A stretch of 64,000 nt of DNA, from the NCBI GenBank assembly GCA_030603495.1, contig JAUVXR010000014.1:6434-70433 (forward strand), written 5' to 3'. Source of the stretch: a bacterium. Its GTDB lineage: Bacteria; Armatimonadota; Zipacnadia; Zipacnadales; Zipacnadaceae. Position numbers and translations under genes: made by a program. The number at the start of each line of letters is the position of its first letter. The first letter of the stretch is position 1. Positions 32,241-41,151 of this stretch are shown here, in pieces. A model generated the notes under the pieces. That model saw only the letters and a program-made list of their open reading frames with translations. It ran no database searches and had not been told where the DNA came from.

Positions 32241-35129
32241 CTAGCCACCCTCCCCTAGCCGTCGGGGGTGATTCACTAGCCATTGCTCCACAGCAGCCTG
32301 GTCCCCCCAGTTGGCGAGTTGTAATACCAGGTCGCGAATCACCTCAGGTCGCCCGGTAACCGCGTACGTATAGCTCAGCGCGGTAAGCACCATTGGCCAC
32401 GGCGGGCTACCCTCCTTGACCATCGCCACGACCGAAGCGCCCGCATCTGCGATCTCGGGATCGAGGATTAGCACCTGGCAGAACTCCCAGAGAGCTTCCT
32501 CGTACCTGCCGACCTCGTGCAGCACACTGGCCCGCAATAGCGCCGCTTGCAGATCCCTCGGTTGGGCAACCAGAGCTTGCCCCAGTTCGTCGAGCGCCTT
32601 ATGGGGGTATCCTGCTTCGGCCAGAACCGTAGCCTTGAACGTGCGCAGCCCCGGATCAGTGCCGGCTTCAGTCGGTATCCGCTCCAACTGCGTCAGAGCA
32701 TCCGCTGGCCTGCCTTGCAGCCACAGTGTATAAGCCAGCGCGGCTCGGAGCGCCCAGTTGTCCGGCTCAGCCAGGACCGCCACCGCCAGGTTGGCCTCCG
32801 CCTGGACCAGCCGGCCCGCCAGCCTCAGCAGAGCCACCTTGGCAATCTCGTAATCAGCGCTCTGCGGCGGGCGGTCCAGCAGTCTCGCCAGGGCGCCCTT
32901 ATGCGCCTCCGTGAGTTGCTTGGTGCTGACCTGGAGCTCAACGACCAGAGCCAGCGCCTCGTCATCCTGGACAACTCGGACCAGGTAACCGTTGGCCGCC
33001 GCCAGGGCAGCTCCGGGATGATCCTCCAACTGAAGCAGTGCCGCTTCGGCCAGGGCTTGGCCGTACTTCGGCGACCGTGCCGCCCGTTCGTAGTACCTAC
33101 CGGCCGCTACCACTTCGCCGGCACTAACCATCACCCGTGCTACCTCCAGCGCCAGCGCCGCTGAGCGCGGGAAAGCATCGGACAGCGCCGCCAGCTCGGT
33201 TACTGCCTGCCCTTCGCCATCGGTGTGCTTGCTGATGCGGGCTAGGTAGGTGACAATCAGGTGAATGGCGTGCTCGACATCTTGCTCCGAACCCAGCACA
33301 TCCGCGAGCACAGCCGTCAGAAAGTCGCCGGCTTCCGCCAGGGAATTATTCGCCTCGGCACACGCCACCAACGCATCGTAGGACTCTCGCGCGCTGGGTT
33401 GCCCCAGGATGGCGGTACGCAGATAGGCAAGCGCCGCCGCGTAGCTTTGTCGCTCCTGCTCGACTCGGCCCATCAGGTAGTTGGCCTGGGCGTGCTGGGG
33501 GTCTCCGGCCAGAATTTCGCGCAGCACCGCGGCTGCCTGGTCGAGCTCCTCCGTTTCCAGATAGAACTCGCCCAGCAGCGCTTTGATATCGAGGTCGTCA
33601 GGATTCCTGCTGATCAAGCCTTCAATCCGCTCTTTGGTTGCCTGGAGGTCAGCGTCATCGCTCAGCAGATCTGCCGGCGTGTCTCGATCAGTTGCGGCCG
33701 TCTGCCGGCTCTGGTCCCGCTGCAACTGTTCCTCGTATGCGTCATTGCCCGTCCGCTGCGCCAGCGCCATCAACCTAAAGCGGGCCCCTTCCACTAACTC
33801 CTCATCGCCACTGTTGCCCACAACCTGGTTGAACTGGTACATGGCCGCTCCGAATTTGCCGGCCAGGGCAAGCTGGTCAGCTAGCATCATCCGCGCCAGC
33901 GGGTCTTGGGGCGTTAGCGCCACCAACCGCCGCAGCCAGGGCACTGTCTGCGCGGTCAACCCGAGCTGTGCGCCGATCTGGCAGGCCGCGCGCAGCGCCG
34001 GCAGATAGTCGCGCTCCGCGGCCAGCGCCTGCTCGTAAGCCTCCAGGGCCTTGCTGAGCTCCTCGCGCCCCAGGTGCAGATCGCCCAGCATCGTCGCCAG
34101 CTCCGGGTGCGGCGGGCCCTGCTTGAGCGCTTTCTCCAGCACCTCCAGAGCCCGCTGCTGTCGACCCAGGTTGAGGTAACATCGCACCAGCGTGGCCGTG
34201 AAGCCGGCGTCCTTCGGGCGGGCCTGGTGCAGCATCTCCAGGTAGGGCAGCGCCTGCTCGTAGCGACCCTCTACCAGATACTCATCGGCAAGCTGTGCCC
34301 GCGCCGCCAGCGCCTCTTGCTGGGGCAACTGGTCGAGCAGCGCTTCCTGAGCCTGTCGTCTTTCGCGACTAAGCCCCAGCCCCTCATAGATCTTCACCTG
34401 CGCCGCCAGCAGTTGCTGGTCGCGGGGATGCTTGGCCACCAGCTCCTTGGCCAGCGGTTCAGCCGACAAGAATCGCCCCGACTCCACATAGAACCTGAGC
34501 AGCTCTCGCTTGATCTGTTCCGAGTCGGGCTTAAGCTTACGGGCCTTGAGCAGATGCAGCTCGGCCTCCGCCAGCCGGTCGGTGAGAGTCAGCGCCTGCG
34601 CCAGGTACAGGTGAGCCAGCGGATCATCAGCCCGCAGCTTCGTAGCCTGTTGCAGCGGCGCAATCGCCTTAGCCGACTGCTCCAGCCGCAAATACGCAGC
34701 GCCTAGCTGCAAGGCGGCTTCGGCGTCATCAGGCTGCTTCCTAAGCAAATCTGCGAAGACCGCCGCCGCCTGTTGCCACTTGTTCTGCGCAGCATAGGCT
34801 AGCCCCAGACCCCGTTGGGCCTGGATATCGCTGGGGTCGAGCTTAAGCGCCTCGTAGTAGTAGCCAACCGCTTTCGCCGGCTTACCCATCTGGTGGTAAA
34901 TGAACCCGAGATTGTAGTAGGCCGACGGCAGGCGGGGGTCAAGCTTGAGGGCCTTGTTGATAGCCTCGATAGCGGCGGTGTACCTTTCCTCCTGGGCCTC
35001 CTTGACGCCGTGCTCCAGCCAGTACTGGGCCTGCTCTTTGGGATCCGTCGGCAGTAGCTCGACGCCCCAGACTGAGGTAGACGCTAGGAGCAGGATCAGC
35101 GGCACGAATTGTCGGCACCGGCGAAGCAT
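32241..35129 (-). CDS. Exported tetratricopeptide-repeat protein
   Basis: The protein of about 962 residues has a signal peptide (LRRCRQFVPLILLLASTSVW) and then TPR units throughout, for example AYYNLGFIYHQMGKPAKAVG and AQRGLGLAYAAQNKWQQAAA. It is probably a periplasmic or surface scaffold. The start at ATG 35129 is preferred because AGAGGTGG lies eight bases upstream; GTG 35141 would overlap that site. It follows hisI by 24 bases and precedes der by three. No catalytic domain is seen. Confidence 0.85.
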   Translation of the reverse strand: MLRRCRQFVPLILLLASTSVWGVELLPTDPKEQAQYWLEHGVKEAQEERYTAAIEAINKALKLDPRLPSAYYNLGFIYHQMGKPAKAVGYYYEALKLDPSDIQAQRGLGLAYAAQNKWQQAAAVFADLLRKQPDDAEAALQLGAAYLRLEQSAKAIAPLQQATKLRADDPLAHLYLAQALTLTDRLAEAELHLLKARKLKPDSEQIKRELLRFYVESGRFLSAEPLAKELVAKHPRDQQLLAAQVKIYEGLGLSRERRQAQEALLDQLPQQEALAARAQLADEYLVEGRYEQALPYLEMLHQARPKDAGFTATLVRCYLNLGRQQRALEVLEKALKQGPPHPELATMLGDLHLGREELSKALEAYEQALAAERDYLPALRAACQIGAQLGLTAQTVPWLRRLVALTPQDPLARMMLADQLALAGKFGAAMYQFNQVVGNSGDEELVEGARFRLMALAQRTGNDAYEEQLQRDQSRQTAATDRDTPADLLSDDADLQATKERIEGLISRNPDDLDIKALLGEFYLETEELDQAAAVLREILAGDPQHAQANYLMGRVEQERQSYAAALAYLRTAILGQPSARESYDALVACAEANNSLAEAGDFLTAVLADVLGSEQDVEHAIHLIVTYLARISKHTDGEGQAVTELAALSDAFPRSAALALEVARVMVSAGEVVAAGRYYERAARSPKYGQALAEAALLQLEDHPGAALAAANGYLVRVVQDDEALALVVELQVSTKQLTEAHKGALARLLDRPPQSADYEIAKVALLRLAGRLVQAEANLAVAVLAEPDNWALRAALAYTLWLQGRPADALTQLERIPTEAGTDPGLRTFKATVLAEAGYPHKALDELGQALVAQPRDLQAALLRASVLHEVGRYEEALWEFCQVLILDPEIADAGASVVAMVKEGSPPWPMVLTALSYTYAVTGRPEVIRDLVLQLANWGDQAAVEQWLVNHPRRLGEGG

Positions 35130-35153
35130 CGCCTTGGCCACCTCTGTCAGTTA

Positions 35154-35525
35154 CTAGTAAACTTCGTCGGGTTCGAAGACCTTCTCGGCAATGACTTCCC
35201 ACCGGCCATCGTGCAGCTCACGGAAGAAGCAACTGCGGTAGCCCAGGTGACAGGCTCCTACATGCTGCTCGACCCCAATTAGCAAGGTATCCCCGTCGCA
35301 GTCCAGACGGATCCACTTGACCTCCTGGAGATGCCCGGAGCCTTCGCCCTTCACCCAGAACTCCTGACGCGAGCGACTCCAGAAAGTGGTCCGGCCACTC
35401 TCCACGGTCCGCCGCAGCGCTTCTTCGTTCATATAGCCGACCATCAGCACTTCATTAGTCCGGTAGTCGCAGATAACCGCCGGTATTAGACCCTTGTCAT
35501 CAAATTTCAGTTCGGAGATGCACAT
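35154..35525 (-). CDS. hisI: Phosphoribosyl-AMP cyclohydrolase
   Basis: The 123-residue zinc enzyme opens the purine ring of phosphoribosyl-AMP in histidine synthesis. [20 protein letters not shown], then [16 protein letters not shown] and [12 protein letters not shown], carry the metal ligands and active-site residues. It is the single-function form without the HisE domain. GGGAGG lies nine bases before ATG 35525. It is downstream of hisA on the same strand. Confidence 0.95.
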   Translation of the reverse strand: MCISELKFDDKGLIPAVICDYRTNEVLMVGYMNEEALRRTVESGRTTFWSRSRQEFWVKGEGSGHLQEVKWIRLDCDGDTLLIGVEQHVGACHLGYRSCFFRELHDGRWEVIAEKVFEPDEVY

Positions 35526-35611
35526 GAAGAAACCTCCCTACGGTCGGCACAGAAAGAGCGTCCCCGGCGGCGCACTACGCGCGGCAGGAATGCCGCTCCC
35601 TCGACCTAAGC

Positions 35612-36340
35612 TTACTCCGCCGCTGCGATTGCTTCACCAAGCGACAGGTCCCCGGTGTAGAGCGCCCGGCCGACGATACAGCCCAGCAGCCCCAGCGGCT
35701 CCAGCTCACGCAGTGCATTGACATCCTCAACACTGCGTATCCCACCCGAGGCGACTATCGGGATACGAACCGCCTGGCAAAACTGACGCATCGCCGATAC
35801 ATTCGGGCCGGTCAGCATCCCATCGGTGGCGATATCGGTGCAGATAAGCCGCCCCACGCCCCACTGCTGCATCTGTTGGGCGAGCTCAACAGCATCAATA
35901 TCGCTGTATTGGGTCCAGCCCTCGAATGCTACTTTGCCGCCGCGGGCGTCAATACCAACTATGATCCGGTCGCCGAATTGGACTATCGCCTCTTCCAGTT
36001 CTAAGCGGGTACGCATACTCAGGGCAGCAGTGCCCATTATTGCCCACTTCACACCCAACGCCAGCACATCCTGTACGTCTTCTACTGTGCGCAGTCCTCC
36101 GCCGAGCTCCACAGGAATGTCAATGGCCTCGACGATCTTGGCCACCTCCGCCCGGTTCGCCGGCTGGCCGCTGATCGCGCCGTCGAGGTCCACGACGTGC
36201 AGGACCTGCGCACCTTCGTCCGCCCAGCGCCGAGCGATCGCGGCGGGATCGTCGCTGTAGACGGTCTTCTCTTTCATATCCCCCCGCGCCAGGCGCACTA
36301 CCTGACCTGCGGAGATGTCAACAGCGGGGATGACCAGCAT
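35612..36340 (-). CDS. hisA: ProFAR isomerase (HisA)
   Basis: The 242-residue TIM barrel catalyses the Amadori isomerisation of ProFAR in histidine synthesis. It has the N-terminal catalytic Asp in MLVIPAVDISAGQVVRLARG, then VVDLDGAISGQPANR, and the second Asp in ICTDIATDGMLTGPN. GGGAGGG stands 12 bases before ATG 36340. hisH and hisF, usual neighbours, are not in the window. Confidence 0.95.
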   Translation of the reverse strand: MLVIPAVDISAGQVVRLARGDMKEKTVYSDDPAAIARRWADEGAQVLHVVDLDGAISGQPANRAEVAKIVEAIDIPVELGGGLRTVEDVQDVLALGVKWAIMGTAALSMRTRLELEEAIVQFGDRIIVGIDARGGKVAFEGWTQYSDIDAVELAQQMQQWGVGRLICTDIATDGMLTGPNVSAMRQFCQAVRIPIVASGGIRSVEDVNALRELEPLGLLGCIVGRALYTGDLSLGEAIAAAE

Positions 36341-36379
36341 CGGGACTGATTACCCTCCCAACAGCGTTTCGTAGTCAGG

Positions 36380-36489
36380 CTACTTACTCACCCACGGCTT
36401 GACATACTTTATAAAGCCTTTGGCGTACTTGTCGAAGTTATCGAGTGAGCCGTCGCCGAGCAGCAGCGCGCGCTTCCTGGAGCCTGGCC
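36380..36489 (-). pseudogene. Orphan C-terminal fragment between hisB and hisA
   Basis: Directly after the hisB stop, another frame reads RALLLGDGSLDNFDKYAKGF, then IKYVKPWVSK, and stops at 36380. The composition looks coding, but there is no start or ribosome site. It occupies the place where hisH often lies, yet it does not resemble HisH. The family is unknown. Confidence 0.25.
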
Positions 36490-37080
36490 CTAAAGCTGAC
36501 CCTTGGTCGAAGGCACATCCGTCCTGCGCGGGTCAAGCTGAGTGGCCTGGTCCAGGGCCCGGGCAAAAGACTTAAACGCAGACTCGATGATGTGGTGGCT
36601 ATTGATGCCGGCCTGCTGGATTAGATGCAAGCTGATGCCGGCGTGGGCGACAAGCGCAGTAAAGAACTCGCGCACCAGCTCGGTATCGAACTCACTCACA
36701 CTGGCAGTTGGCAGGCTGAGATTGCAGCCCAGGTACGCCCGGCCTCCGAAGTCGAGCGCCACAGCGACCAGCGCTTCGTCCATCGGGCAGGCCGCCAAGC
36801 CGAAGCGGGCCATACCATGCTTATCACCGACCGCCTCACGCAGCGCCTGGCCCAGGACGATCCCGACGTCCTCGACAGTGTGATGGGCATCAACCTCCAG
36901 GTCGCCTTCGGCCTGAATCTTCAGGTCGAAGTAGGCGTGCTTGGCGATGTGGGTCAGCATATGGTCAAAGAAGCCCACACCCGTGGCTATTTCGCTCTGG
37001 CCCGTGCCGTCCAGGACCAGTTCTACGATTATCTTAGTCTCCGCGGTTTCGCGGACTAGTTCGGCTCTTCGCTCACTCAT
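36490..37080 (-). CDS. hisB: Imidazoleglycerol-phosphate dehydratase
   Basis: The 196-residue manganese enzyme dehydrates imidazoleglycerol phosphate. Its His-rich metal motifs are clear: GFFDHMLTHIAKHAYFDL, DAHHTVEDVGIVLGQAL and INSHHIIESAFKSFARALDQ. It is the single-function form without a phosphatase domain. It is the first gene of the minus-strand housekeeping run and has a good promoter 60 bases upstream. Confidence 0.96.
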   Translation of the reverse strand: MSERRAELVRETAETKIIVELVLDGTGQSEIATGVGFFDHMLTHIAKHAYFDLKIQAEGDLEVDAHHTVEDVGIVLGQALREAVGDKHGMARFGLAACPMDEALVAVALDFGGRAYLGCNLSLPTASVSEFDTELVREFFTALVAHAGISLHLIQQAGINSHHIIESAFKSFARALDQATQLDPRRTDVPSTKGQL

Positions 37081-37140
37081 CTATCTCACCCGGTCCTACA
37101 ATGTTGAATAGACTCACTGATCCGGCAATCATTGTACCCG

Positions 37141-37170
37141 ATTATACGCTACAAACGCCGCTTGTGGCAA
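37141..37170 (-). promoter_or_regulatory. Promoter of the hisB operon
   Basis: On the minus strand TTGCCA is followed after 18 bases by a perfect TATAAT. Transcription would start near 37133, about 50 bases ahead of hisB. Confidence 0.55.
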
Positions 37171-37200
37171 GTGTTGGGGGCTTGCCGGCATATCTGCAAC

Positions 37201-37229
37201 TTGACAGTGGACCTTCGCTACGGTAGAAT
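37201..37229 (+). promoter_or_regulatory. Promoter of the zinc-ribbon TPR gene
   Basis: A perfect TTGACA at 37201 is followed after 17 bases by TAGAAT at 37224. The transcript would start near 37236, giving a leader of about 80 bases. It is back to back with the hisB promoter. Confidence 0.6.
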
Positions 37230-37315
37230 TAACCTGGTGTTTTGTGCAAGAGTGGTCTATATAGTGGAGCAAAGTTACACCACTCTTAGCAGGGCAGCGG
37301 GGAGATAGTGGAGCA

Positions 37316-38593
37316 ATGATAAGATGCCCCAGATGCGGCGCACAAAACCCAGACGACGCAGCGGAGTGTGACAGTTGCCTGGGGCCCCTGAGTGAGCGCG
37401 AGGACGAAGTCACCCGCGAGCCGGAACCAGATGAGACCACCTCTCTGCTCGCGGTGACCTCTGACTGGTCGGGAGACCTGCTGCGGCAGGCCACTAACTT
37501 ACTGATGGCAGGGAAGAGCCGCGAGGTCGCCCGTCTGTGCCACGAGATAACTGACCGCGAGCCCCACAACATCGCCGCATACGAACTGCTGGGAATGGCC
37601 GAAGAGGAGAACGGTAACCTCCACCTCGCTATCCAGGCCTATGAGCAAGTAGTCGCTCTCGAACCGGGACGTAATCGCGAAAAAGAAAAGGTCTCAGCGC
37701 TACGCGAAAAACTAGCCGAACAGCCGCCCGAGCAGGAAGAAGATAAGGAGACGCGACGCATTAAGCGGCTCAATCGCTGGGCGACGGTAGTCCTAGCGGC
37801 TTCCCTGATGCTGCTGATGCTGGCAGTTGCTGCGATGTTTGCAGTCAGGGCACGCAACGCCCGGCTCGCCCAGGAAAGCAGAGAACAGGTCTTTGCCGCC
37901 GCGATGACTCGCGGTCGCAAACTCCTCGAGCAGGAGCGCTACGATCGCGCCGTTCTGGCCTTCCGGGATGCCGACCGGATCAAGCCGGGCGACAGCCAGG
38001 CCCGTGAGCTGTGGCAAAAAGCTTACCAGGAGCATCTGGCAGCGGTGGATCGAGATAAACGTAGCCTGGGCGGCAAGCTCTCGCTGGAGAGCCGCCTGAA
38101 CCCCTTCCAAGACGTCTGGATCGGCCCGAAAGAGACGAATTCCTCGGCCACTACCAGTTCAGGGGATAGACCGGTTGTCCCGCCGCCTCCGGTCCGCGTG
38201 GGGGAACTCCCCCCGCCGCTGTCCGAGGACGAACAGGACCCACTGGGCTTTCTGAGCACCGGGACCAGTGAGCCGGCAGAGGAGTCGGGCCCAATTGCCC
38301 CTCCCCCTGAGCTGCTACCCCCGGTGGACGAGGGTGTACCCCGGCCGGCCACAGGGGTAATCAATATCTGGGTAGGTGAGCCGACAGAGACCGTTGCACC
38401 ACGGTCATCCGGCAATAAGCTACGCCTGGATGCGGATAACTTGCGTCATCTGGGCAAACTTGATCAGGCCAAAGCCAAGTACGAGCAGGCTATTGTGCAG
38501 TATCGTGAGGAGATAGGCAAGGACCCATCCACACGCGCTGTCAAAGAGGTAGCTATCGAAACGGTCCAGAGATCAATAGGACTATGCGAGTAA
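37316..38593 (+). CDS. Zinc-ribbon, TPR and single-TM protein
   Basis: The 425-residue protein starts with a zinc ribbon, MIRCPRCGAQNPDDAAECDS, plus a fourth Cys position close by. A TPR-like stretch follows near residues 60-130, then one membrane segment (ATVVLAASLMLLMLAVAAMF, about 160-180). The outer part has one more TPR-like unit, a Pro-rich linker and a final TPR-like helix pair. It probably senses or scaffolds at the membrane. TGGAG precedes ATG 37316. It overlaps the next TPR gene by ten bases, so the two are an operon. I do not know its function. Confidence 0.75.
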   Translation: MIRCPRCGAQNPDDAAECDSCLGPLSEREDEVTREPEPDETTSLLAVTSDWSGDLLRQATNLLMAGKSREVARLCHEITDREPHNIAAYELLGMAEEENGNLHLAIQAYEQVVALEPGRNREKEKVSALREKLAEQPPEQEEDKETRRIKRLNRWATVVLAASLMLLMLAVAAMFAVRARNARLAQESREQVFAAAMTRGRKLLEQERYDRAVLAFRDADRIKPGDSQARELWQKAYQEHLAAVDRDKRSLGGKLSLESRLNPFQDVWIGPKETNSSATTSSGDRPVVPPPPVRVGELPPPLSEDEQDPLGFLSTGTSEPAEESGPIAPPPELLPPVDEGVPRPATGVINIWVGEPTETVAPRSSGNKLRLDADNLRHLGKLDQAKAKYEQAIVQYREEIGKDPSTRAVKEVAIETVQRSIGLCE

Positions 38594-39774
38594 CAGCCCG
38601 AAATCCAGAACTTACACCCGCGCTTCTACGAGGGTCAATAGCTGTATTGGCTTGGCTCCTAGTAGCGACTGCCTGCGGGGCGGCCTTGCCCACCGATAGA
38701 GGGCCCTTGAACGTCACCACCACACCCGCCCCTCCCGCCGAGGACGAGGCTCAGCCGCAGGCCGACCTGCTGGCGCCGGCTTGGGCTGCGCTAGCCGATG
38801 GTCGGCCCCAGCAAGCCCTGGAACTAGCTGCCGGGGCTCAGCAAGCCGGCGCGGACCGCGTGCAGGTAGTGCTGCTCAAGGCCGCAATCTACGCCCAGAT
38901 GCAGGACCCCACGAAGCAGCGGCAGATGCTCCAGGCAGCAATTGTTCTCGATGATACGCTCTGCCTGCCCCGGCTGCTTCTGGCCAATATCGAGGAGCAG
39001 CGCGGCTTGTGGCAGCGCGCGGCAGAACTATACGATGAGGCGATTGCGAAAGACAGCACCTGCCGGAATGCCTACCTGCGACTAGCTCGTCTGTACGAAC
39101 GACACAACCAGCCGATGCGCGGGCTGAACGTCCTCGAACAGGGCGTAGCAAATAACCCCGATGATATGGTCTTATTGATGGCCCTAGCGAATACTTGCCG
39201 AGCGCGCGGGCTGTGCCAGCAGGCAGAGACTGTCTACGGACGTATCATACTCCAGGGCGACAAAGAAACGCAGGCGCTGGCTTACCGGCACCTGGCCGAC
39301 ATATACGCCGAGGTGGGCCAGTTTGGCGATGCTTTCGACTGTTACGTGCTAGCCGAAGAGCTGGTAGGCGAACCGGTGGGCGAAGAAGGCTATCGCCGGG
39401 TCTTTTTGGCCGCGGATGGCGCAATTGCCAACACGCTGGAGACGGTCTGGCAGCTCTTTACCGCTTTTACTGAAGAAGGGCCGGTAGCCCGGGAGGAGGC
39501 CTACACCGCGCTGGCGCAAAGCGCCACCGAGATAGCACGTATCAAGCAATTCGGTGAGGAGGCTGAGCCGCCCACGCGAATGCGGGAGGCCCATGCCCAA
39601 CGACAACTCTTCTACGCCGTCGCACACGAGGCAGTGGTAACTGCCCAGATCTACCTGGACACCGGCGACTTGAACCTGCTAACCGCCGCGCAACAGCGCC
39701 GGGCCCAGGCGTATAAGGAGCGCCAGAATATAAGGGAGCCGGCCCCTGCCGCTGGTAACGGGCCTGGTACTTAG
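38584..39774 (+). CDS. Exported TPR protein
   Basis: The 396-residue protein has an N-terminal hydrophobic segment (SIAVLAWLLVATACGAALP) that ends near a Cys, so it could be a signal peptide or a lipoprotein signal. TPR units follow, including AELYDEAIAKDSTCRNAYLR and ALAYRHLADIYAEVGQFGDA. It is coupled to the upstream zinc-ribbon TPR gene by a ten-base overlap. Function is unknown. Confidence 0.75.
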   Translation: MRVTARNPELTPALLRGSIAVLAWLLVATACGAALPTDRGPLNVTTTPAPPAEDEAQPQADLLAPAWAALADGRPQQALELAAGAQQAGADRVQVVLLKAAIYAQMQDPTKQRQMLQAAIVLDDTLCLPRLLLANIEEQRGLWQRAAELYDEAIAKDSTCRNAYLRLARLYERHNQPMRGLNVLEQGVANNPDDMVLLMALANTCRARGLCQQAETVYGRIILQGDKETQALAYRHLADIYAEVGQFGDAFDCYVLAEELVGEPVGEEGYRRVFLAADGAIANTLETVWQLFTAFTEEGPVAREEAYTALAQSATEIARIKQFGEEAEPPTRMREAHAQRQLFYAVAHEAVVTAQIYLDTGDLNLLTAAQQRRAQAYKERQNIREPAPAAGNGPGT

Positions 39775-39793
39775 TATATTGCTTACCGTACTG

Positions 39794-39821
39794 TTGACAC
39801 TGCTGGCGCGTTTCCTACAGC
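39794..39821 (+). promoter_or_regulatory. Possible promoter before the HTH gene
   Basis: TTGACA is perfect at 39794. After 16 bases TACAGC (39816) is a poor minus-10. It lies in the 100-base gap before the HTH gene. Confidence 0.3.
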
Positions 39822-39874
39822 GTTGACGATACCTTGAAACAATCTGCACAGCTCGGAGGAGTGTCGGATAAACA

Positions 39875-40348
39875 ATGCTGATGCACGAATGGATCAAATA
39901 CCGAGATCGGCAACTGGAGCAAGCCAAAGCCACACGCGATGGGAAAGAACCTGATCCCGACACACCCAGTGCTGACACCCAGCGCGATCAACAGGCTGAA
40001 GCCCTCCAGGTTGCCGAGGCGGTGTCCCAGCGCGCCGACGAGGCCCAGGCCAAGCGCCTACAGGCCCTCATTTCGCGGCAACAGCGACTGCCCTTAGAGG
40101 TCGAAGCGGCTGTCGTACCCCCACAGCTACGGGAAGCCGGAGCCAAGGAGAGCCGTGAGGAGCTTGTCGAGCGCCTGCTCGACCCGACCCTGACTCTCAG
40201 CGAGACGGCCATTCTACTGGGCGTCTGTCCGACCACAGTACGTCGTTACACCAAGCGTGGTGTGCTCAAGTGCTTCCGAACACCAGGGAATCAACGACGC
40301 TTTCGGCTTTCCGACGTCCTTGACTTCATTGAGCGACAACAGAGCTGA
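39875..40348 (+). CDS. MerR/excisionase-type helix-turn-helix protein
   Basis: The 157-residue protein has a charged, probably coiled N-terminal half (residues 1-95) and a MerR-like DNA-binding domain at the end. That domain reads LTLSETAILLGVCPTTVRRY, then TKRGVLKCFRTPGNQRRFRL and SDVLDFI. It is probably a transcription factor. The BldC/excisionase style of the domain does not imply a prophage here, since no integrase is near. GGAGGAG is present about 13 bases before ATG 39875. The next gene, a response-regulator-like protein, starts 30 bases later. Confidence 0.8.
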   Translation: MLMHEWIKYRDRQLEQAKATRDGKEPDPDTPSADTQRDQQAEALQVAEAVSQRADEAQAKRLQALISRQQRLPLEVEAAVVPPQLREAGAKESREELVERLLDPTLTLSETAILLGVCPTTVRRYTKRGVLKCFRTPGNQRRFRLSDVLDFIERQQS

Positions 40349-40378
40349 GCTCCCAAGCTTCCCTCCGGAGGCCGTCAA

Positions 40379-41071
40379 ATGACCCAGCAAGTGCTAATGC
40401 TAGCGTCAGATGAACTCGCCCAGTCTCTGGTGTCGGTGGGGATGGCCAGCGGCGCACTGAGCTTCATCTGCGCAGGCTCTCCCGGCGATTTGCTGACCGC
40501 GCTCCAAGAGCAGCCAGCGGACGCGATACTGCTTGAACTAGAGACCATCCCTGGTCCAGCCGACGAGTTGCTGGGCCAGCTTCGGGCCGACACGCGGGCA
40601 CCGATTATGGTGCTGGCCGAGGAGCCAGACGTTGACACCGTCGTCGAGGTGCTGGGCTGGGGTGCGGACGAATGTCTTGACGCTGCACTCTCGGTTCGCG
40701 AAATACTCACCCACCTGCGCGCTCAGATTCGTCGCGCTACCCAGTACCGTCAGCCGGCTGCGGAGAAGACTCGGTTAGTCGCAGGGCCGCTGGAAATTGA
40801 TCTGACTCGGCACGCGGTTACTATGGGTGACCGGGCTGTGGCACTCACTCCCCGCGAATTTGACCTGCTGGCCTATCTGGCGTGCAACGCGGGACGGGTC
40901 GTGCCCCGCCAGGAACTCGTCGAGCAGGTGTGGCACGGTGAGATCAACGCGAATAGCCGCAGTTTGGACGTCCACATTGGGCGCCTGCGCACCAAGATCG
41001 AACGTGATCCCCAGCAGCCCACCTTGCTCGTCACCGTCGCGGGCGTGGGTTACCGGCTGGATGCGCCGTAA
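40379..41071 (+). CDS. OmpR-type regulator with degenerate receiver domain
   Basis: The 230-residue protein has a receiver-like domain (1-115) and a winged-helix DNA-binding domain (about 135-228). The latter has VALTPREFDLLAYLACNAGR and SRSLDVHIGRLRTKIERDP. The receiver lacks its active site: the acidic pair near the N-terminus is ASDE, the phosphoacceptor strand reads AILLELETIPG with Glu in place of Asp, and the Thr and Lys positions are not conserved. It probably acts without phosphorylation, controlled by another ligand or by its own level. GGAGG lies eight bases before the ATG. No kinase is adjacent. Confidence 0.85.
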   Translation: MTQQVLMLASDELAQSLVSVGMASGALSFICAGSPGDLLTALQEQPADAILLELETIPGPADELLGQLRADTRAPIMVLAEEPDVDTVVEVLGWGADECLDAALSVREILTHLRAQIRRATQYRQPAAEKTRLVAGPLEIDLTRHAVTMGDRAVALTPREFDLLAYLACNAGRVVPRQELVEQVWHGEINANSRSLDVHIGRLRTKIERDPQQPTLLVTVAGVGYRLDAP

Positions 41072-41151
41072 ACCAACTCAATTCCCAACTGTCGGACCAT
41101 TCTTCCGGAGGAATCAGTGGGCAAGAGTCGTTCCACCCTCGTCCCGATTAT

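Noticed and set aside
36399-36425. Promoter at a TTGACA inside the hisB-hisA gap
   Set aside because: No acceptable minus-10 lies 16-18 bases downstream, and the strand is opposite to the genes.
39875-40348. Prophage excisionase
   Set aside because: The HTH is of the excisionase/MerR kind, but there is no integrase, attachment-site repeat or other phage gene nearby. A chromosomal regulator is more likely.
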